A stretch of DNA of 64,000 nucleotides from Manihot esculenta (taxonomy: Eukaryota > Streptophyta > Magnoliopsida > Malpighiales > Euphorbiaceae): positions 18,849,051-18,913,050 of the forward strand of contig NC_035172.2 of the NCBI RefSeq assembly GCF_001659605.2, written 5' to 3'. A program made the translations under genes and the position numbers. How positions within the stretch are numbered: position 1 is the first letter of the stretch; the number at the start of each line of letters is the position of its first letter. Below the pieces are notes generated by a model. The model did not search any database. It was not told the DNA's origin and saw nothing but the letters and a program-made list of their open reading frames with translations. Below, in pieces: positions 45,645 to 58,602 of this stretch.

Positions 45645-47411
45645 TGTTAGGAATCTTATGAGCTTAATATCAAATTGGTGCAGCGGAAAAATAAAATAAT
45701 TTTAAGCCATAAGAATAAACAAGAGTCAATGCATGCAATAATGACACTAAAGGTGCAAGAGTTACCTTTACTGAATTATTTGCAAGACTAAACCAAAACA
45801 AAACAAATGAAAATCACCTTTTTGATCTCCTCTTCAGCAGCAAAATGTAATCGAGAGACTGCTCAATAGCGACTTCCCTCTATGATTTCACACACTGAAA
45901 TTCTCGGGCAAAGGAAGTGTACTAGCACCTTTAATATTTGCCTCTTCCTTTTGGTTTTGTGAATTCGCCTTAGGTAGAGGATCGGAGATCTGACCTCTTT
46001 CAATCCCTGATGTGTTTAGTACCAAAAACTTAAGAGCAAGTAGGAGAAAAATCTCTTCTTTTTCTCTAAGAGATTCGGCCAAAAAGAGGAGGTGGAAGAA
46101 CTCTAGTTTCTCTCTCCTTTTTCTCACTTATATGTAGCTGCATCTTCATAGTCCTATTAGGGTTTTATTTTCCCCTATTTTAGCCATTCTAATTTAGCCA
46201 AGGAAGTAGAAACCTGGAGAGAGTTTGATTTATGTTGAATTCAAATCCAATTAGATATTAGCATTTAATTCAAAATAAACTTCCTTAAAACAAGCCCTAA
46301 TCCTATTAGGACTCTCTCTTTTTTAACTAATTAATTAAACCTTTTAATTAACTAATTATATTAGATCTTAAGCCACATTAAGTGGGTCTAGGAATGTGTG
46401 CCAAAATTAACATGAGCCCATTGATAATGTTTTAAACAAAACACTTATCAATGGCTCGATAAGGAAAAGACCAAAGTATCCTTTATCCAAATTTCATCGT
46501 GTGCGATACTGTAGGACTATTCAATGTTGACAATAGATTTTTAAGATTTATAAATTATAATTGGTCTCTAGCAAGACATTATAATTATTCAAATTGAATA
46601 GTTATAAATTTGCTCAGAAAATCAGCTTACTAGTGAAATAATACAATCTTTTGCCATAAGATATCATGATTTGCATAAGGCATGGAACAAGTCATCCTTA
46701 TTCATTGCTAAATCATTTTTCTTAACCTATTAGTGATACTGAATCAATCAAATTAATGATAACTCTTATCATACAACTTGGGTATGGCCACACTCTTCTT
46801 AGTTTCACTAGTCAAGTGGCCGATGATATTCTCTCTTTCTTCGAGGGAGGTAATTCCTTCACTTCTTTCATGTTGCTTAGCATGAATCATAGCATACCCA
46901 ATCATACCCATATTTTTCAACCCATTTACGGGTGCGTTAGGTGTAAGTCAAAACATACAAGGACTCATCCAGACATCCATAGAGATTTTCAGTCTAAGGA
47001 CTTCTAGTACAAGTATCACTAGAGAGACACTTATGAATTTCAACCATGTAGTGTTCTCGTAAGTGGATCGTTTCTAAATACAACGTTCTTAACTTGTATT
47101 TATGTTCTCTGATTGATATTCAATATCCTATTACTCGTAAAATATGATCATCTCATAGAGACCATACTAGCCTTAGTTCAATGTCACTTCCATGACAATA
47201 ATTGACTAGAGAAGTTTAGAATGTTGTTCTTTAAAGTTTCAAGGTTTTACTACCAAGTGCCTCATACTTGATAACTTAAACAGACCCAACATTCAATGAT
47301 GTTTTATCAATTTAATAAGCACAGTAATAAACAAAGTGATAAAACAAATGTCTTAATTTTATTTATCGTAGATAAAATGTCTTTAGAATGTACATAGGAT
47401 TAGGGCTTACA
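45645..47411 (-). repeat. 3' LTR of copia element U
   Basis: On the plus strand it runs from TGTTAGGAATCTTATGAGC to GATTAGGGCTTACA. Next to its right end the minus strand reads TTCTAGTGGGAGATTTTTAG, a copia polypurine tract. The other LTR was not found. Confidence 0.85.
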
Positions 47412-47539
47412 CTAAAAATCTCCCACTAGAACTAGTCCTGATCAAGCATAAGTCTAAGCCCGAATGATCTAACATGTCCCTAATGTTTGTCTTTAGCTAA
47501 TTGCTTAGTTAGAGGATCAACTACATTGTTTTGACTTGC

Positions 47540-48960
47540 AATCTTGCTTATCTTGACGATCCCTTCTCCAATGATCTCTCGGATGAGATGGTACCTTCTG
47601 AGTATATGTTTGGATTTTTGGGGTGATGGGGCTCCTTAGCCTGTGCAATGGTCCCGTTGTTGTCACAACACAGTTCTAATGGATATAGGATGCTTAGGAC
47701 AACTCCTAATCCTTTAATGAACTTTTTAATCCAAATAGCCTCCTTAGAAGCTTCACAAGTCGGAATATACTCAGGCTCTATAGTAGAATCAGCGATAGTT
47801 TCTTGGTTTGAGGTCTTCCAATTTACAACACCTCCATTCAACAAAAAACATGTAACCACTTTGCGATCTAGAGTCTTCTACGCTGTTTTGGAAACTAGCA
47901 TTGGCATAACCTTTTATGACAAGCTCTTCCTGACCACCATACATTAAGTAAATATCTTTAGTCCTTCATAAGTACTTTAAGATCCTTTTAACAACAATCC
48001 AATGTTTTACACTTGGATCCTATTGATATCTACTTGTGATACTTAGTGCATGTGCGACATCAAGTTGAGTACATAACATGGCATACATGATAGATCCAAT
48101 AGCAGATGCATGTGGAATCTTAGTCATGTATTCCCTATCCTCTCTAGTAGAGGGACAATCCTCTTTGCCAAGAGTTACTCCTTGATAAAGGTATATACCC
48201 TTTCTTGGAGTCTAGCATACTGAACCTCTTTAGTACTTTGGTTATGTACTTTTCTTGACTTAATCCTAAAAGCCGACAAGATCTATCTCTATAGATCTTT
48301 ATACCCAGTATAGTCTCGGCTTCTCCTAAGTCTTTTATTGAGAAACGTTTCCCTAACCATTGCTAACACTTTGAAATGTTGGAATGTCGTTTCCAATGAG
48401 TAAGAGGTCATCTACATATAAGACTAGAAACACCACAATGCTCCTCCCACTAGCCTTCTTGTACACACAAGGCTCATCTTCGTTCTTGAGGAAGCTAAAC
48501 TCTGTTACTACTTCATCAAAACAAAGATTCCAACTTCAAGATGCTTGCTTAAACCCATAAATGGATCTTTGAAGCTTGTAAATATTGTTAGGATTCTTTA
48601 AATCGACAAAACTCGGGTCGTGTCATATACACATCCCCAAGGAGGTTTCCATTAAGGAAAGTCATTTTGATATCCATTTGCCTTATCTCATAGTCATGAT
48701 ATGCAACTATGGCAAGAAGAATCCTAGTGAATTTGAGCATGACCACTGGTGAAAAAGTCTCATCATAGTCTATACCATGAGTTTGCTTAAAACCTTTCAC
48801 CACTAGTCTATCTTTGAAGGTATTATCGGCCTTGAGTTTATAAATCCATTTGCATTCAATTATCTTAGCACTTTCAGGTGGATCAACCAAAGTCCATACT
48901 TGGTTATCGTACATTGATTGCATCTCAGATTTCATGGCTTCGAGCCATCTTTCTTAGTTA
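47540..48960 (-). pseudogene. Copia U reverse transcriptase and RNase H
   Basis: RT starts in the 48588-48935 frame (VWTLVDPPESAKIIECKWIY, RLVVKGFKQTHGIDYDETFS, QMDIKMTFLNGNLLGDVYM). It continues in a shifted frame to the active site YVDD at 48408-48419 (LVLYVDDLLLIGNDIPTFQS). RNase H is at 47548-47859 (VVNWKTSNQETIADSTIEPE, CEASKEAIWIKKFI, CDNNGTIAQAKEP). Frameshifts and stops separate the pieces. This is the usual copia order, downstream of integrase. Confidence 0.85.
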
Positions 48961-49399
48961 GGACTCTTAATAGCCTCTTGGTAGGTAACCAGATCATTTT
49001 GATCTGCTAAGTCTACAGTTTTATTGTCAGTCATAAGAAAACCATATCTTATGGGCTAGTGACAAATCCTACCGGACCTTCTCAGGTCTTGTGTAATGAG
49101 CTCGGGCTCCACAACTCATTGTGAATCTGATTTCATTTCCAAACTATCCTGAATAGGAGTTTGTGGTCTTGAATTTCTTCAAGTTTTATACTACTCCCAC
49201 TGTTTTTCTTGAGAATAAATTCTCTTTCTAGAAAAAACATCTTTTAGAGTAACAAACACTTTGTTCTCTTCGAGATTGTAGAAATGATACCCTTTAGTTT
49301 CTTTAGGATACCCCATAAACAAGCACTTTGAAGTTTTAGCGGATAGCTTATCCGATGTTAATTTCTTAACATGAGATTCGCAGCCCTACATTTTTAGAA

Positions 49400-50060
49400 A
49401 AGACATGTTAGGCTTTTTTTTTATCCATATTTCATATGGTGTCTTCTCAATTGCTTTAGTTGGAAGTCTGTTTAGCAGGAATGCAACTATTTTAAGGGCA
49501 AAACCCCAAAAGGAAGTTGGAAGATCAACTTGAGTCATCATTGATTGAACCATATCTAATAGAGTTTAATTTTTCCTTTTGGACACACCATTCCATTGAG
49601 GTGTTCTTGGAGGGGTAAGTTGTGAAACTATTCCACTCTTTTAGATGATTGTTAAACTCTTGGCTTAAGTATTCGCCACCTCGATCGGATCGAATGGTTT
49701 TTATACTTTTGCCAAGTTGGCTTTGCACTTCATTTTGAAACTCTTTGAAATTTTCAAAAGTCTCAGATTTGTGCTTCATCAGATAGACATAGCCATATCA
49801 TCTAAATTCATCCATGAACATTATGAAGTAGCTAAAACCACCTCTAGAAGATGAGCTTAATGGTCCACATACATCATTATATATTAGGTCTAATAACTCA
49901 GTTGCCCTTTCTCCTTTCTTATTGAATGGGCTTTTAGTGATCTTGCCATGTAGACTAGGTTCACATGCGTCATATGATTCTAAATCAAATGATCCAAGAA
50001 TCTCATTTTTATGGAGTCTTGATATGTGTTTCTCATTCACGTGTCCTAAACAATAGTGCT
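49400..50060 (-). pseudogene. Copia U integrase
   Basis: The frame at 49798-50040 has the pre-core ISRLHKNEIL, DACEPSLHGKITKSPF and LDLIYNDVCGPL, with the first core Asp. The frame at 49525-49779 has KSIKTIRSDRGGEYLSQEF with the second Asp. The third motif, normally a Glu after NG(V/I), reads NTSMEWCVQKEK and is damaged. A stop lies between the frames. Confidence 0.85.
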
Positions 50061-50242
50061 GTTTAACTCATTAATCTTAACCCTTTTCGTATTTATGTTA
50101 TAGATGGGCTCATTGCTTTCTAAGTGTAGGATATAAAGACCATTATATAATATGGCATTGCCATAAAAATGTCTTGATGATGAATTGAAATAACATTATA
50201 CCGAATAATGAAATAAAATCCATCAATACCTAAACATAAAAC

Positions 50243-51147
50243 TTAAATAATATTCCTGCTCATGGCAGGAACAAAATAATAATTTTTCAATGAAATAACA
50301 AGTTTAGAGAGTAAAGTAATAAGATAGTCTCCTATCTCCAAGGCAGCAACTCTTGCTCCATTTTCCATGCAGAGGTCTACTTCTCCCTTTGCAAGCTCCC
50401 GTCTATATTTTAGTCCCTGCACATTTGTACATATGTTAGAACCATATCCGGTATCCAATACTCATGAGTTAGAAATGGAAAGGTGATTGAATTCTATAAC
50501 ATAAATACCTGATGTGGAAGCCGTGTTCTTCCTCAACTCTTCCAGGTATAAAGGACAGTTCCTTTTCCAATGCTCAGCATTGTTACAGTCAAAGCATATG
50601 CTCTCTTCTTGCTTAGGCTTGGGCTTAGGTGCCTTTTTCTCCTTGCCTTTGGACTTAGGCCTAGCCTTGTTATCCTTGGGCTTAGGTGGAATCTTTCCCT
50701 TACCTTTTCCCTTCTTGCTAATGCCCTTTTGAACCATGAGCATAATATTAGTCTTATAGATGTTCTCTTTAGCACTCTTGAGCATCCCATGCAACTCGGT
50801 AATAGATTTATCCATTATGTGCATATTATAGTTCATAATAAATAAATTATAACTATTCAAAAGTGACTCCAAAATTAGGTCAGTTGCAAGCTCCCTACTG
50901 ACGTGCACATCAAGCTTCTTCAGAGTATCAAGATAACCTTTCATCTTGAGTACATGGGAACTAATAAGAGTCCCCAGTGCCATCTTGCAGGATGTCAATG
51001 CCTTAGTAGTCACGAACCTTTCATGAAGGGCTTGCTCTTAAAACGTTTTCTTAAGATATACCATTATCGGGAAGGCCTCTTGATCCATGAATTGCTTTTG
51101 CAAATCAGGAATTATAATTACCAACATGAGGCATGTCATATTGTTAG
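50243..51147 (-). pseudogene. Copia U gag C-terminal part and protease
   Basis: Frame 50462-51013 holds the gag core and a long Lys/Pro-rich linker ending in one zinc knuckle, CFDCNNAEHWKRNC. Frame 50243-50458 holds protease remnants, with the catalytic DTG in VLDTGYGSNIC and the usual preceding Trp turned into a stop. Upstream (51014-51147) gag continues in another frame until chromovirus Z. Confidence 0.85.
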
Positions 51148-53293
51148 TGTAATACCCGGCTAGACCCCGGCAACAGAATTCCTACCTTCCGGCGGAATCT
51201 CTGTTGAATCCGGAATTTTTCGAATGTCAGAGCTTTCTAGAAGGGTAAAATAAAGGTTTTCTAAAATGTTTTTATATGTTTTTATGGTTTTAATGAAGAA
51301 AGAAATTGAGTTTTGAAAGAAAAGACCAAGGAGGAAAAAGCCAGGTTCGGCCGCCGAACATTGAGCTCTTGCGGAAGCACCTTTGGCCCCCGAAGGTGGT
51401 TTGGCCAGCCACCTATAAAAGGCCCCATGTCCGAAAATGGGCGAGTTTTCTCTCTCTATTTTCGGGCATAGGTGAGATTTCGCCCTTCCGTGGTTGATTT
51501 TGTGTTTTCCTTCAATTCCTTCAAGTTTTGATGAGTTTTTACTGTGTTTTGAAGATTTTCGAGCTAAGATCAAAGTTTTGAAGCTTGGAGACCCCCGGAG
51601 CTCAATTTCTCCCAATCTCCAAGTTGGGATCACCTCTCCTCTCGATCTTCAAGAGGTAAGCATAGATCCTCACCTTCTTTTATGTTTTAAGTAAGTTTTG
51701 AGGGGTTTTAAGGGTTTTTAATGCATGTTTAGAGTAGATGTAAAATGTTAGGGTTTATGTTAGTTAAATGATAAATGTATGAGAAATGTGATGCTATGTG
51801 ATGTACATTGGGGTATAGGTTAGTTTTATACCCCTATATGCTTGAATAAGTGTGTATGCATGTTTTAGAATAGATGGATGTATGTTTGGAAAGTTGTGGG
51901 TGAGACAAAATCGGGTTCTGCCCTTTGGGAGAGCCCAGGTTCGGCCGCCGAAGCCAGTTTCGGCCGCCGAAGCTGCCTGTGGAGGCAGTTTTGGCCTCCT
52001 AAACTCGCCCCCGAAAGTTGGGACTTTCAGCTCTGGAGGGGAGTTTTGGCCGCCGAACCTGCCCCCAAAGGTTTTCACTTTCGAATCTGTGGAGGACTTT
52101 CGGCCGCCAAACCTTGCCCTCGAAAGTGCCTAACTTTCGGATCTGTAGGGACCTTCGGCCGCCGAACCTGCCGCCGAAAGTCCCCTGCCCAGCCTTCCTT
52201 TGCATGTTTTCTATGCATGTTTTATGATGTTTTAGGGGATTTTTGGGGAGATGTTTAGAGTCATGTTAGAGTATGTTTGGTCCCTCATTAGAGTCCACCT
52301 GTGTAGGATCGGACCCGAGGAACCGAGGAGGCTAGTAGTGTTAGCTGTTTCAGAGTCAGCCAGAGGTGAGTAGAACATAACTTCTTTTATTTTCAAAGCA
52401 ATCAAACTTTTAAGCATGTTTATGCATCATGATATGTAATAGGTTGTTTGCATTAGAATTCACGAATATGACGCATTGTATAATTTACTGTTGATGTGGA
52501 TGGACATTGGATGACCCACTAGCCCTCGATATGATGTGATATGATATGATATGTAAGTCCAGGTCGAGGCCCATGCTACGCCCCTGGCACAATGTAAGAG
52601 AAAGTCCAGGTCGAGGCCCATGCTATGCCCCTGGCACGATTGGTTATGTTATGTTAAGAGAAAGTCCAGGACGAGGCCCATGCTACGCCCCTGGCACGGT
52701 TGGATATGTAAAGGGTTATTGGTGACAAGTCCATCTGTGATGTGAATTGTTTGTGATGTGATGCATTTCATTATGGCATATGTTTAATGAACTGTTTTAC
52801 TGTTATGCTCACTGGGCTTTAGTAGCTCACCCCTTTTCCCTAACCCCCAGGTTTGCAGGATCAGAGATAGCTCAGGGAGTCAGCAAGGGTAATGGCTATG
52901 GCTATGTTATGTAATCGTCTAGTAGTGGACATGAAATGTAGAGAGGGTTAGTATTGTGCTTGGCCCTAATGTTTATTGTAAATCCCTGTTGTACATGATC
53001 TTTATGTAAATGTTTTTATGATGAGATATGTTGAATCAGGCTTGACATATGAGATGTTGACCCAACTGGAGCATTTGATGAGGGCTCCAGTAAGGGGTTT
53101 TATGTATACAGTTATGATGCATGCACAGGTCAAGCTTGGTATATGAAAAGTTTAAGTTTTTATGGAAATGTATAACCATGTATGGGATTTTATCAGGTGT
53201 ACAGGATGCATGTTAGGCTTGCTACGGGTTCTGGCAACCTTAAGTCGATTTGAATCCTAGCGCCGGTAGCGGTCCGGTTTTTGAGTCGTTACA
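51148..53293 (+). repeat. 5' LTR of element Z
   Basis: It starts TGTAATACCCGGCTAG and ends TTGAGTCGTTACA. TATA box TATAAAA is at 51414-51420, with one exact palindrome at 51346 upstream of it. The distal array is at 51940-52180 and CCAGG units at 52557-52700. It lacks one 20-bp palindrome unit found in the 3' LTR. Confidence 0.94.
52557..52700 (+). repeat. CCAGG...CCTGG tandem units in Z 5' LTR
   Basis: Three units AAGTCCAGG(T/A)CGAGGCCC followed by a CCCCTGGCAC end start near 52555, 52602 and 52662. The partner array is 60038-60190. Confidence 0.85.
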
Positions 53294-53296
53294 GAG

Positions 53297-53308
53297 TGGT
53301 ATCAGAGC
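53297..53308 (+). promoter_or_regulatory. Primer binding site of element Z
   Basis: TGGTATCAGAGC, 3 bp after the LTR end (ACA-GAG-TGG). Confidence 0.92.
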
Positions 53309-53552
53309 CCTAGGTTCATATGGTTGGACCTAGAGAGTGTCGGGCTCATAGATGTCATAGAAGGGCAAGCACAATAGGAAATCATGTCCACTAGGATAGG
53401 ATGTAGAGTCCTTTACTTGACGATGATGTGAAATGCTATGATGATATGCATGTGCATTAATGCTATGCTATATGTGATGTTGGTTCATGTGTTTGCACAT
53501 GAACCATATGATGTTAATGTTTATGTGTTTTATGTCGTTTTTCAGAAGCAGG

Positions 53553-55131
53553 ATGAGAGGCTCACGTCGATCCGCTAGATTGATAGGAGCTCCATCGAAA
53601 AATGAGGGCATGGATGCCCGTCCCCCTGCTTTGCCAAGGGCAATGTCTTGTAGATCAAGTAGAGAGGGAACGCCAAGGGACCCTAGAAGGTCTTTTGATG
53701 TAAGCAGGAGGGGAACAAAGGAGGATGAACAGAGAAGAGATGGTAGCTTAGGCATGAGTATGTCAGAAGAGGGCATGGGAGAGTCGCAAAGAGGCGCTCA
53801 GTCCTCAAGGTTTGGTTACCCACCCCAATATCAACCCTTTCCACAGGGATCAGGATATCCGATGGGAGGTACATCGGATTACTCCAGCTTTAACCCATAT
53901 CCCTCCTTCATGTCTTACCCTCCTTTTTACCCATTATATCCCCAGTAACCCATGTATCCACCCTCACCCTTCTATCCAAATCCAGCAAACCCTAACCCAG
54001 GGAATGCTGCACCTCCTCCTCCACCAACAAAACCTGTAGCCCCTGAAATCCAAACACCTAAACCTAGCTCATCTGTGGGGAGCAAGGTAAAGATGACGGA
54101 TTACCTGAAGCTGCATGCTCTCAAGTTCAAGACAGGTGATGATCCGTTTTAGTACCTCAAAACGGTAAAGATGATAACAGATGAGTTGGGGGCAAATGAC
54201 AGTAGAGCCATTCAGATGGCGGGGTTCACATTGAAATGCAAGAAAGCACGAGAATGATTCAAAAACTATGTGAACCCAAGGTTGGATAGCCTATCCTGGG
54301 AGGAGTTTGCAAATGAGTTTGCTGGATGGGCGTTTCCAGACAGTTCTAGAGAGCTGAAAGTTGTTGAGTTTGAGCAGCTAAGGCAGACAGAGGATATGAG
54401 TGTCAACGAGTACACCGAAAAGTTTCTTGAGTTGCTACAGTATGTGGGTCAGGCATATGACACAGATCAGAAGAAAGCTAGGAGGTATACTATGAGGCTC
54501 CACCCTAGGTATTCCTCCCTGATCCTTGCAGCAGAGAGGAGAGCTTCCACACCATTGTGGATGCAGCACGGAAGATGGAGGCTAGTGCCATCATTGAGGG
54601 TCAGTTAAGCAGACAATGGCACAGTCTTCGGGTTCCAAGACCCCAGGCAGGGAAAAGTTAGATCCCTATTCTCAGAGTGCAGCAGCTTCAGGTAGTAAAA
54701 AGTGGGGCAAGTCCAAGCAGAGAAAGAACAAGTTCTGGAACCGGTTGAAGTCTAGTCTAGGATTAGGTGATGGCTCAAGCTCAGGTTCAGATGGTTCAGA
54801 ATGCTTAAAGTGTGGTAAGCCACACAAGGGAGTATGTCGGTTTGGGACAACAGCCTGCTTCAGGTGTGGGCAGGAGGGACACATGGTACGGGAGTGTCCT
54901 AGGGCAGCTTTTATGTCACAGTCCCAGCAGACAGCTTCATGTAGTGTGGCTCAGCCAGTAGCTCCAGCCATGACTCAGGGCAATGGTAGAGGCAGAGGGA
55001 GAGGGGCAGCCTCTTCTTCAGCAGGTTCCCGGGGTGAAGGTCCATCAGCTCCAGCTCGGATCTTCACTATGACACAACAGGAGGCAAACACGTCAAACAC
55101 CGTGGTGTCAGGTAATCTCATCATTGGTTGA
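53553..55131 (+). pseudogene. Gag of element Z
   Basis: The start at 53553 opens MRGSRRSARLIGAPSKNEG. Order: Tyr/Pro-rich region, proline run, gag core ([49 protein letters not shown]), basic linker, knuckles CLKCGKPHKGVC and [16 protein letters not shown]-rich run, [17 protein letters not shown]. In-frame stops occur at 53946 (after YPLYPQ), 54150 (after GDDPF, where relatives have Glu) and 54255 (Trp to TGA). A frameshift lies near 54537. Several are simple substitutions relative to W and Y. This gag is dead, although the downstream pol is long. Confidence 0.9.
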
Positions 55132-57990
55132 TCAGATGTGTATGCTTTAATAGGCCCTGGTGCTTCTCATTCTTTTGTTGCTCCGAGAGCTGTAGAGAGG
55201 TTGGGTTTGATAGTCTCTGGGTTAAAGTGTCCCCTCTGGGTCAGTGGACCCAAGTGTGACCCATCAGTGGCAAAGTCAGTCTGCCGGTTCAGTCCAGTGT
55301 TTGTTGAGGGTAGATGCCTTCCAGCCGACCTTGTGGTTCTAGACTTGACGGATTTTGATGTCATTCTAGAGATGGATTGGCTATCTACTCATAGTGCTAC
55401 CTTGGACTGCAGAGACAAGATAGTAAGGTTCAAAGGTCAGGATGGGTCAGAGGTTGCCTTCAGGGGAGACAAGAGGGGTACACCTAGAGGTTTGATATCA
55501 GCCCTACAGGCTCGTAGGTTGCTTAGGAGGGGTTTTCAGGGATTTCTAGCTCATGTGAGAGAGCTTGATAGTTAGGTCAGGGAGCCCGCCTCAGTGCCCG
55601 TAGTCAGAGAGTTTCCAGATGTCTTCCCAGATGAGCTTCCAGGACTACCACCTGCTAGGGAGATAGAGTTTGAAATAGAAGTGATGCCTGGAACCAGACC
55701 AATCTCTATCCCTCCCTACAGGATGGCACCAGCAGAGTTGAAGGAGCTAAAGGAGCAGTTGCAAGAGTTGGTATACAAGGGTTTCATCCAACTGAGTACC
55801 TCACCTTGGGGTGCTCCAGTGCTATTTGTAAAGAAGAAGGATGGATCCTTGAGACTTTGTATCGACTACAGGCAGTTGAACAAAGTCACTACCAAGAATA
55901 AGTATCCGTTACCTAGGATCGATGATCTATTTGACCAGCTAGCAGGAGCAGGTTGTTTCTCCAAGATAGATCTGAGATCCGGGTATCACCAGCTGAGAAT
56001 CAGGGAAGAAGATGTGCCGAAGACAGCATTCAGGACCAGATATGGGCATTATGAGTTCCTAGTAATGCCATTTGGGCTAACTAATGCTCCTGCAGCATTC
56101 ATGGATCTCATGAACAGAGTTTTTAGCCAGTATCTGGATCACTTTGTTATTGTCTTCATTGATGATATCTTAGTGTATTCAAAAAACGCAGAGGAGCATG
56201 CCCGTCATCTGAGGATAGTTTTGCAGACCCTGAGGGAGCATGGCTTGTATGCCAAGTTCTCCAAATGTGAATTCTGGTTGAGGAGCATTTCCTTCTTGGG
56301 ACATATTGTGTCAGAAAAGGGAATTGAAGTGGACCCCAAGAAGGTGGAAGCTGTAGCTAACTGGCCTAGACCCACTACAGTTACAGAGATTAAGAGCTTT
56401 CTGGGTTTGGCAGGTTACTACAGGAGGTTCATCCAGGACTTCTCCAAAATTGCCGCTCCTATGACCAGGCTGACCAAAAAGAATCAGAGGATTGTTTGGT
56501 CAGATCAGTATGAGGAAAGCTTTGAAGAGCTGAAGAAAAGGTTGACGTCAGCACCGGTGTTAGCGCTGCCTATCAGTAATGAAGGCTTCACAGTGTTTTG
56601 TGATGCGTCCCGTGTGGGACTAGGTTGTGTGTTGATGCAAAATGAGAGGGTAATTACTTATGCTTCTAGGCAGCTGAAGAAGCATGAGTTGAATTATCCT
56701 ACATATGATCTAGAGATGGCAGCTGTGATCTTTGCGCTCAAGATGTGGAGGCATTACCTTTATGGGGTTAAATGTGAGATCTTCACAAATCATAAAAGCT
56801 TGCAGTACATCTTGAGTCAGAGAGAGTTAAACATGAGGCAAAGAAGATGGGTAGAACTGCTTAGTGACTATGATTGCAAAATTCAGTACCATCCGGGTAA
56901 GGCAAATGTTGTGGCAGATGCCCTAAGCTGGAAATCACTTGGCAGTCTATCCCATATTACAGTAGAGAGAAGACCGGTGGTGAGGGAATTCTATAAGCTC
57001 ATTAATGAAGGGCTGCAGTTGGAGTTGTCTGGTACAGGTGCTATGATAGCCCAGATGAGAGTGCCACCCGTGTTTCTGGAGCAGGTGGCTCAGAAACAGC
57101 ATGAGGACCCCGAGTTGGTGAAGATAGCAAGAGCAGTCCAGACAGGCAAGAATGAGGAGTTTCGTTTTGACAACAAAGGAATCCTCCACTATGGGAACAG
57201 GTTATGTGTACCAGATGACATGAGTCTGAAGGGAGACATTATGAGAGAAGCTCATAATGCCATATACAGTGTTCACCCTGGAGCCACCAAGATGTATCAA
57301 GATCTGAAGAGAGTCTATTGGTTGCCAGCTATAAAGAGAGAAGTGGCACAGTTCGTGTCCGCCTGTGAGGTATGTCAAAGGGTGAAGCTGGAACATCAGA
57401 AGCTGGCTGGAATGCTTAAGCCACTGCCGATTCCAGAGTGGAAATGGGAGAGTATAGCTATGGATTTTATGGTGGGGTTTCCGGCAACGTCCAACAGACT
57501 AGACTCCATATGGGTGATCGTGGATAGACTGACCAAATCTACTCACTTCATCCCGGTTAGGAGTGGCTATTCTGTGGACAAATTGGCACAGGTGTTTGTG
57601 GATGAAGTGGTCAGGTTGCATGGGGCTCCCGTTTCAGTAGTGTCAGATAGGGGACCCCAGTTCACCTCTAGGTTTTGGCGGAGTCTACAGAATGCTATGG
57701 GTACCAGGCTGGACTTTAGCACTGCTTTCCATCCACAGACAGACAGATAGTCAGAGAGGACCATCCAGACCATTGAAGATATGCTCAGAATGTGTGTGCT
57801 AGATTTTGGTGGTTCTTAGAGGCAGCATCTACCTTTGGTGGAGTTTGCCTACAATAACAACTATCATGCTAGCATCGGGATGGCTCCTTATGAAGCTCTT
57901 TATGGGAGGAAGTGCAGGTCACCTGTCTGCTAGAAAGAAGTCGGAGAAAGGGCCTTAGCAGGGCCTGAGCTAGTAGAGATCACCAGTAGG
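55131..57990 (+). pseudogene. Protease-RT-RNase H-integrase of element Z
   Basis: Protease: [12 protein letters not shown] near 55144, with IG where Y has MD, so the catalytic Asp is gone. A stop at 55573 precedes RT. The long frame 55594-57750 contains RT with FIDD near 56157 and RNase H with CDAS and LEMAA. The third acidic residue is changed (FTNHKSL, where Y has FTDHKSL). The integrase zinc region (CEVCQRVK), MDF and VSDRGPQF follow. Stops at 57748 (after QTDR), 57817 (Trp) and 57931 (Trp) break the integrase C-terminal half. The order matches Y throughout. High similarity to Y supports the same Tekay-like lineage. Confidence 0.92.
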
Positions 57991-57993
57991 GTA

Positions 57994-58497
57994 GTGCCCA
58001 TTATCAGAGAAAGAATCAGAACTGCTGTGAGTCGGCAGAAAAGCTATGCAGATGTCCGCAGGAAGCATGTAGAGTTTCAGCAGGGAGATATGGTGTTGCT
58101 CAAGGTGTCTCCTATGAAAGGGGTGATTCGTTTTGGGAAGAAAGGTAAGCTAGCTCCACAGTACATCGGACCCTTTGAAATCCTGCAGAAGATTGGGAAT
58201 GTATCATACAAGCTGGACCTACCTGCTTCAATGGAGAGAATCCATCCGGTTTTCCATGTTTCCATGTTACAGAAGTTCATGTCAGATCCGGGCAAGGTTC
58301 TTAATGAGCCTGATGTTGAGATCCTAGGAGATCTCACCTATGTTGAGCAACCAGTGCGGATCATAGACACGCAGATCAGAAAGCTGAGGAACAAGGAAAT
58401 CCCGATGGTGAAAGTCCTTTGGAATCACCACAACATGAAAGAGTGTACCTGGGAGACACGGGAGTCTATGCTCCAGCAGTACCCTTACCTTTTTTAA
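57994..58497 (+). pseudogene. Integrase C-terminus and chromodomain of element Z
   Basis: A 167-codon open piece of the broken polyprotein: [54 protein letters not shown], then the chromodomain ([36 protein letters not shown]) ending QYPYLF. The chromodomain is thought to steer chromoviruses toward methylated-histone chromatin. Here it is a fossil part of the Z polyprotein rather than a separate gene. Confidence 0.9.
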
Positions 58498-58566
58498 GGT
58501 TAGTGTTTTGTTGTTATGTGCTTCCTTGTTGATATGTGTGTTATGCCATGCTATGCTTGTGTGTTG

Positions 58567-58602
58567 AACATTCGGGGACGAATGTTCTTAAGAGGGAAAG
58601 AA
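58567..58602 (+). promoter_or_regulatory. Hairpin and polypurine tract of element Z
   Basis: GAACATTCG, GGGA, CGAATGTTC forms a perfect 9-bp stem, followed by TTAAGAGGGAAAGAA touching the 3' LTR. Confidence 0.88.
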
